From NCBI GenBank assembly GCA_031551965.1, contig JAVBMW010000002.1:53824-117823 (forward strand): 64,000 nt of DNA. Reading direction: 5' to 3'. The stretch comes from CALVGQ01 sp031551965. Lineage in GTDB: Bacteria; Bacillota_I; Bacilli_A; Erysipelotrichales; Erysipelotrichaceae. Below, one piece after another: positions 60,365 to 64,000 of the stretch (the stretch's first letter is position 1; each line of letters begins with the position of its first letter). A program made the position numbers and the translations under genes. The notes beneath the pieces are model-generated. The model had not been told where the DNA came from. It worked only from the letters and a program-made list of their open reading frames with translations, and ran no database searches.

Positions 60365-62194
60365 TCACATTTCTTCTTCTGATTTACCTAATGAACGAGC
60401 ATATTGTCGACGTTCTAAATTTGTTAAATATTTCTTACGGATACGAATATCTGTAGGCGTGATTTCTACCAACTCGTCATCATTAATAAATTCTAATGCT
60501 TCTTCCAAACTCATAATTTTTGCAGGTACAAGTTTCATTGCTTCATCTGCACCAGTAGAGCGGATCGCTGTTAATTTTTTATTTTTAATTGGGTTGACAT
60601 CCATATCAAGATTACGAGCACTCATACCGATGATCATTCCTTCATATACTTCAGTTTGAGGAACAATGAATAATTGTCCACGTTCTTGAATATTCCATAG
60701 TGAATAAGTCATCGCAACTCCGTTTTCCGTTGAGATAAGAGCTCCATTTTGACGTTGTTGAATATCTCCTTTATATGGTTCATACCCTTTAAGATGACGT
60801 ACAAGTGTTCCTTCTCCATGAGTATCGTTGATGAACTCACTTCGATATCCCAAAAGTCCACGAGTTGGTGCTTCATACTCAATACGAGAATAAGTCCCTT
60901 CTTCAGTAATGTTTACCATCATTCCTTTACGTAAGTTTAGCTTGGAAATCACTGTTCCTGAGTATTCTGTTGGAACACTACAAATTACTTCTTCAACTGG
61001 TTCATAAAGTACTCCATCAATTTTCTTATAGATAACTTCAGGTTTACTTACTGCCACTTCATAACCTTCACGACGCATATTTTCAATTAAGATAGATAAA
61101 TGAAGTTCTCCACGACCAGATACTTTAAAGCTATCCGTTGTCGCTCCATCTTCTACTTTAAGCCCAACATTGACTTCTAATTCTTTATTTAAACGTTCAC
61201 GAATATTACGTGATGTAACATATTTTCCAGTTTTACCTGCAAATGGACTTGAGTTAACATTAAAGAACATTGACAATGTAGGTTCTTCGATTTCTATTGA
61301 AGGCATTGGAAGTACATTATCTGAAAGACAGATCGTATCGCCAATTTCAATATTACTGATACCTGCAATCATAACGATTTCACCACATTGTGCTTCATCT
61401 ACTGCAATACGGCTTAATCCTTTATAGACAAATACTTGATTGATTTTCTGATTTTCTTTTTTACCATTCGCATTACATACGACACATGCTCCAGTTTTGA
61501 TTTTACCACTATAAACGCGTCCAATTCCTAGACGTCCAATATAATCATCATATGCTAAAGCTGATACTTGCATTTGAAGTGGTTCTTCTGTGAAATCAGG
61601 ATAAGCTTCAACATGTTTTACAATTGTTTCAAATAATGGATTGATATCCATGTTTGTATCTTCTAAGCTGTAACGAGCAATTCCCTCACGCGCAATTCCA
61701 TAAAGAATTGGGAAATCAAGCTGTTCATCTGTTGCGTTCAAATCTAAAAATAGATCGTAAACTTCATCAATTACTTCATTGGGTCTAGTATCTTTTTTAT
61801 CGATTTTGTTGATTAATAAAATAGGACGTAATTTTGCTTCTAAACTTTTTTGGAGTACGAAACGAGTTTGAGGCATTGGTCCTTCTGCTGAGTCAACAAG
61901 TAAAATAACTGTATCAACAGTTTTAATAATACGTTCAACTTCACTTGAGAAGTCAGCATGTCCTGGAGTATCTACAATGTTAATTTTATAATCTTTATAG
62001 TTAACTGAACAGTTCTTAGAGTAGATTGTGATTCCTCTTTCTCTTTCTAAATCATTGCTGTCCATAATGCAGTCAACAATTTCTTCATTGTCTCTAAATA
62101 CATGACTTTGAGATAAGAATGCATTAACTAGAGTTGATTTTCCGGCGTCGACATGGGCGATAACCGCAATATTGATAATTTTTTGATTTGACAT
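60365..62194 (-). CDS. typA: Ribosome-associated GTPase TypA/BipA
   Basis: A translational GTPase of 609 residues that helps ribosome assembly and adaptation to stress. The G-domain shows G1 AHVDAGKSTL, G2 (RGITIYSK), G3 DTPGHADF and G4 NKIDKKD. The EF-G-like beta barrel and domain V follow, with the BipA-specific C-terminal domain (RRQYARSLGKSEEEM end). Full length. It lies alone with its terminator. Confidence 0.96.
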   Translation of the reverse strand: MSNQKIINIAVIAHVDAGKSTLVNAFLSQSHVFRDNEEIVDCIMDSNDLERERGITIYSKNCSVNYKDYKINIVDTPGHADFSSEVERIIKTVDTVILLVDSAEGPMPQTRFVLQKSLEAKLRPILLINKIDKKDTRPNEVIDEVYDLFLDLNATDEQLDFPILYGIAREGIARYSLEDTNMDINPLFETIVKHVEAYPDFTEEPLQMQVSALAYDDYIGRLGIGRVYSGKIKTGACVVCNANGKKENQKINQVFVYKGLSRIAVDEAQCGEIVMIAGISNIEIGDTICLSDNVLPMPSIEIEEPTLSMFFNVNSSPFAGKTGKYVTSRNIRERLNKELEVNVGLKVEDGATTDSFKVSGRGELHLSILIENMRREGYEVAVSKPEVIYKKIDGVLYEPVEEVICSVPTEYSGTVISKLNLRKGMMVNITEEGTYSRIEYEAPTRGLLGYRSEFINDTHGEGTLVRHLKGYEPYKGDIQQRQNGALISTENGVAMTYSLWNIQERGQLFIVPQTEVYEGMIIGMSARNLDMDVNPIKNKKLTAIRSTGADEAMKLVPAKIMSLEEALEFINDDELVEITPTDIRIRKKYLTNLERRQYARSLGKSEEEM

Positions 62195-62284
62195 AGTACT
62201 CCACCTTTTCCACCGTACAATTATATTCTACTTAACCTTACATTACAAGTTATTCTCATAATGTAACCGGTTTAAACACAAAAA

Positions 62285-62300
62285 AAGCTGTGATCAGCTT
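62285..62300 (-). terminator. Terminator of the D-Ala-D-Ala carboxypeptidase gene
   Basis: AAGCTG and CAGCTT arms around ATCA, followed by TTTTTT on the minus strand. Confidence 0.75.
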
Positions 62301-62308
62301 CTTTTGAC

Positions 62309-63616
62309 TTAATATCTTCTTCTTTTTTTGATTTTTTTAGTGCTCAAAGAGTTCTTAATATCATAACGATAAACAAAAATACGCCATATAATAAAACCAA
62401 TCACAAACAGAATAACTCCAGTATAGACTAAATTATCCAGCATCCAGACTTTCATACAAAATAATCCATAAAGAATAAAGCTGCGATCATAATCTTTTTG
62501 GGCTACAAGTTGAGTACTAAAAATCACTTCATCCTTCGATAAAAGTTGTAACTCTCCTAAAATATCTCCTTTAACTATTGGCGCTTCATATTGCTCAAGA
62601 ACAATCAGATTCCTTGTAATAGTTTCTATTTCAATTTCAGAGGGCATTGTTAATTCTACTGTTTCGCTGACTTTAAAATCGATTTTATCATCATCGAAAC
62701 TAAATCGTAAATCACTTGTCCCTAAAATTTCATCAATATTGATCCATTCACTTTTTTTATAATCATTGAAAACCGTATTGTAAGTATTGATCGCATCTAT
62801 AACGTGATATGGTGTTGAACCTGCTGGAGCATGAGCCGTAATCAGCATATAATGCCTGTCATCTTTTTCAGCAATCGAAGCTAAACAAAGTCCAGCTGGA
62901 ATCGTATAACCTGTTTTCCCTCCAATAATCACTTCTTTCCCTTCCATATTAAGTTGATCCAATGATTTAGAAAGATTGGATTTCCAGGTTAGTCCATATT
63001 TATGCATACTTGGACTATCCGCTGTATATTGATGGGTAGTGAATATCTTTTTGAAATCAGGATTTTGTAGACAATAAGTTAATAAAGTAGCTACATCCCG
63101 CAAAGTTGTAACATGCATATTATCATGTAACCCTGTCGTATTGACATAATGTGTCTTTTCTAGTCCTAATTCTTCAGCCTTTTTGTTCATAAGTTCAACA
63201 AACCCTGATTCAGAACCTGCAACAGTACTCGCAATTACTCTTGATGCTTCAGCACCTGATGGTAAAAATAGACCATATATACAATCTTCTAATGTTGAAC
63301 TTTCATTCAATGAATAACCTGCCATCGATGCATTTTCTTCAATCAATCCAGCGAATACATCCTTATCTAAAATAACTTTTTGTTGTAAATCTTGAATATT
63401 TTCAAGTGCAACAATCAATGTCATAATTTTTGTCATACTGGCAGGATATATTTCTTCATTACTTCCATGATCAAAAACAACTTGGTTATTGTCCATGTCG
63501 ATCATATAATAATAATCACTATAAAAACTAACATCCTTTGCCTGAACATTAGAAATAAGTGTAAAAGACATCAAAATAGTTAAACACGCAATAAATAACT
63601 TTTTCAAAAATAACAC
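62309..63616 (-). CDS. D-alanyl-D-alanine carboxypeptidase, PBP5/DacF type
   Basis: A low-molecular-mass penicillin-binding protein of 435 residues that removes the terminal D-Ala from wall stem peptides. It has a signal peptide (to about residue 26), the acylated serine S60 in ASMTKI, the KTG motif in IGGKTGYT and a C-terminal membrane anchor at about 390-410 (MLDNLVYTGVILFVIGFIIW). The SxN motif lies in SGAEASR. Start: GTG at 63616 sits very near AAGGGTG; TTG at 63607 three codons later, beginning LKKLFIACL, is equally plausible. Confidence 0.92.
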   Translation of the reverse strand: MLFLKKLFIACLTILMSFTLISNVQAKDVSFYSDYYYMIDMDNNQVVFDHGSNEEIYPASMTKIMTLIVALENIQDLQQKVILDKDVFAGLIEENASMAGYSLNESSTLEDCIYGLFLPSGAEASRVIASTVAGSESGFVELMNKKAEELGLEKTHYVNTTGLHDNMHVTTLRDVATLLTYCLQNPDFKKIFTTHQYTADSPSMHKYGLTWKSNLSKSLDQLNMEGKEVIIGGKTGYTIPAGLCLASIAEKDDRHYMLITAHAPAGSTPYHVIDAINTYNTVFNDYKKSEWINIDEILGTSDLRFSFDDDKIDFKVSETVELTMPSEIEIETITRNLIVLEQYEAPIVKGDILGELQLLSKDEVIFSTQLVAQKDYDRSFILYGLFCMKVWMLDNLVYTGVILFVIGFIIWRIFVYRYDIKNSLSTKKIKKRRRY

Positions 63617-63724
63617 ACCCTTCGCGAATAATTATAACATTGATTTATATTCCAAACCTTAAGAAAAATAAATTTTTTTAAAAAGGATCTTTCAAAAAAC
63701 CTTTCCATTCTACATAGCCTTTGA

Positions 63725-63730
63725 TATAAT
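63725..63730 (+). promoter_or_regulatory. -10 box of tRNA-Leu(GAG)
   Basis: TATAAT lies 11 bases before the tRNA; no good -35 is seen. Confidence 0.4.
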
Positions 63731-63741
63731 AACAAAGCAAT

Positions 63742-63825
63742 GCACGCGTGGTGGAATGGCAGACACGTACGCTTGAGGGGCGTATGAGGCAACTCGTGCA
63801 AGTTCAAGTCTTGTCGCGTGCACCA
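63742..63825 (+). tRNA. tRNA-Leu(GAG)
   Basis: An 84-nt tRNA with long variable arm, acceptor GCACGCG pairing with CGCGTGC, anticodon loop TTGAGGG and encoded CCA. Confidence 0.95.
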
Positions 63826-63837
63826 ATATACTATTAA

Positions 63838-63878
63838 AACTAGATACTCATTTCATTTAGAGTGTCTAGTTTTTGTTT
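63838..63878 (+). terminator. Terminator of tRNA-Leu(GAG)
   Basis: AACTAGATACTC and GAGTGTCTAGTT arms with T run. Confidence 0.75.
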
Positions 63879-63880
63879 AT

Positions 63881-63910
63881 CGTGCCCATGTTATAATTCA
63901 TTTGGGCACG
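63881..63910. repeat. Inverted repeat, CGTGCCCA/TGGGCACG
   Basis: Perfect 8-bp arms around 14 bases, without a T run; it may be an operator for a gene beyond the window. Confidence 0.35.
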
Positions 63911-64000
63911 AAAGTAAATGACATTAATCTAATCTTTTCTACTATTTTAATACTTTGAACAGTTAAGGAATTCTTAACAGTTCAACTTTGAGCAACTGTT

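Overview
The window is AT-rich, low-GC DNA from a Gram-positive anaerobe of the Bacillota. Several things point this way: a pcrA / ligA / camS / gatCAB neighbourhood, a T-box leader on proS, a BglG-type antiterminator with a PTS beta-glucoside operon, an ECF-type FolT transporter behind a tetrahydrofolate riboswitch, an [FeFe]-hydrogenase-like protein, and many lipoprotein signal peptides. The gene set resembles gut Erysipelotrichia-type Firmicutes. That placement is an inference from gene content; no rRNA is present to confirm it.

Positions 1-9370 form an accessory defence island. From right to left on the minus strand it holds a short large-type serine recombinase, an AAA ATPase plus subtilisin-like protease pair (IetAS type), a DUF6414-like plus ClpB-like pair (Dodola type) and, cut by the left edge, a protein with an N-terminal QxK nuclease domain followed by a P-loop NTPase (Avs/STAND-like). 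A single-ORF IS3-family transposase lies on the opposite strand between the last two. An unrecognised 294-residue gene (9402-10286) sits between two copies of one terminator-like sequence, next to a seven-gene tRNA operon (10392-11038: Arg, Pro, Met, Ile2, Ser, fMet, Phe in transcription order).

Positions 11041-31435 are mostly core genome: a DUF1538 membrane protein with a tandem P-II-like partner, a SWIM-SNF2 helicase, an SDR, a T-box-controlled proS with an MBL-fold hydrolase, tRNA-Leu and tRNA-Cys, gatCAB, camS, ligA and pcrA. Between ligA and pcrA lie an acyltransferase-like gene, a tiny ORF and a membrane protein. The 500 bp upstream of proS hold a degenerate plus-strand T-box-like element and a tRNA-Cys-like relic.

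Positions 31542-52175 carry an SDR, an RNA methyltransferase, a pseudouridine synthase, a VanY-type carboxypeptidase, an array of five paralogous membrane proteins with a small XRE regulator, a TrmH gene, a polysaccharide deacetylase, a phosphoesterase lipoprotein, a PEPCK/HPr-kinase-like P-loop protein, a second TrmH gene interrupted by an in-frame stop, two U32 (TrhP-like) genes, folT, a CapA-type lipoprotein, a GNAT, membrane proteins and two divergent aminotransferases.

Positions 52266-64000 contain a beta-glucoside operon (antiterminator, PTS EIIBCA, 6-phospho-beta-glucosidase) with RAT/terminator signals, a NERD-HRDC protein, an orphan Phd-type antitoxin, an [FeFe]-hydrogenase-like protein with a thioredoxin-fold ferredoxin, typA, a D,D-carboxypeptidase and tRNA-Leu(GAG). 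Most Bacillota housekeeping calls are secure. The defence assignments rest on motif and gene-pair recognition without a database search.
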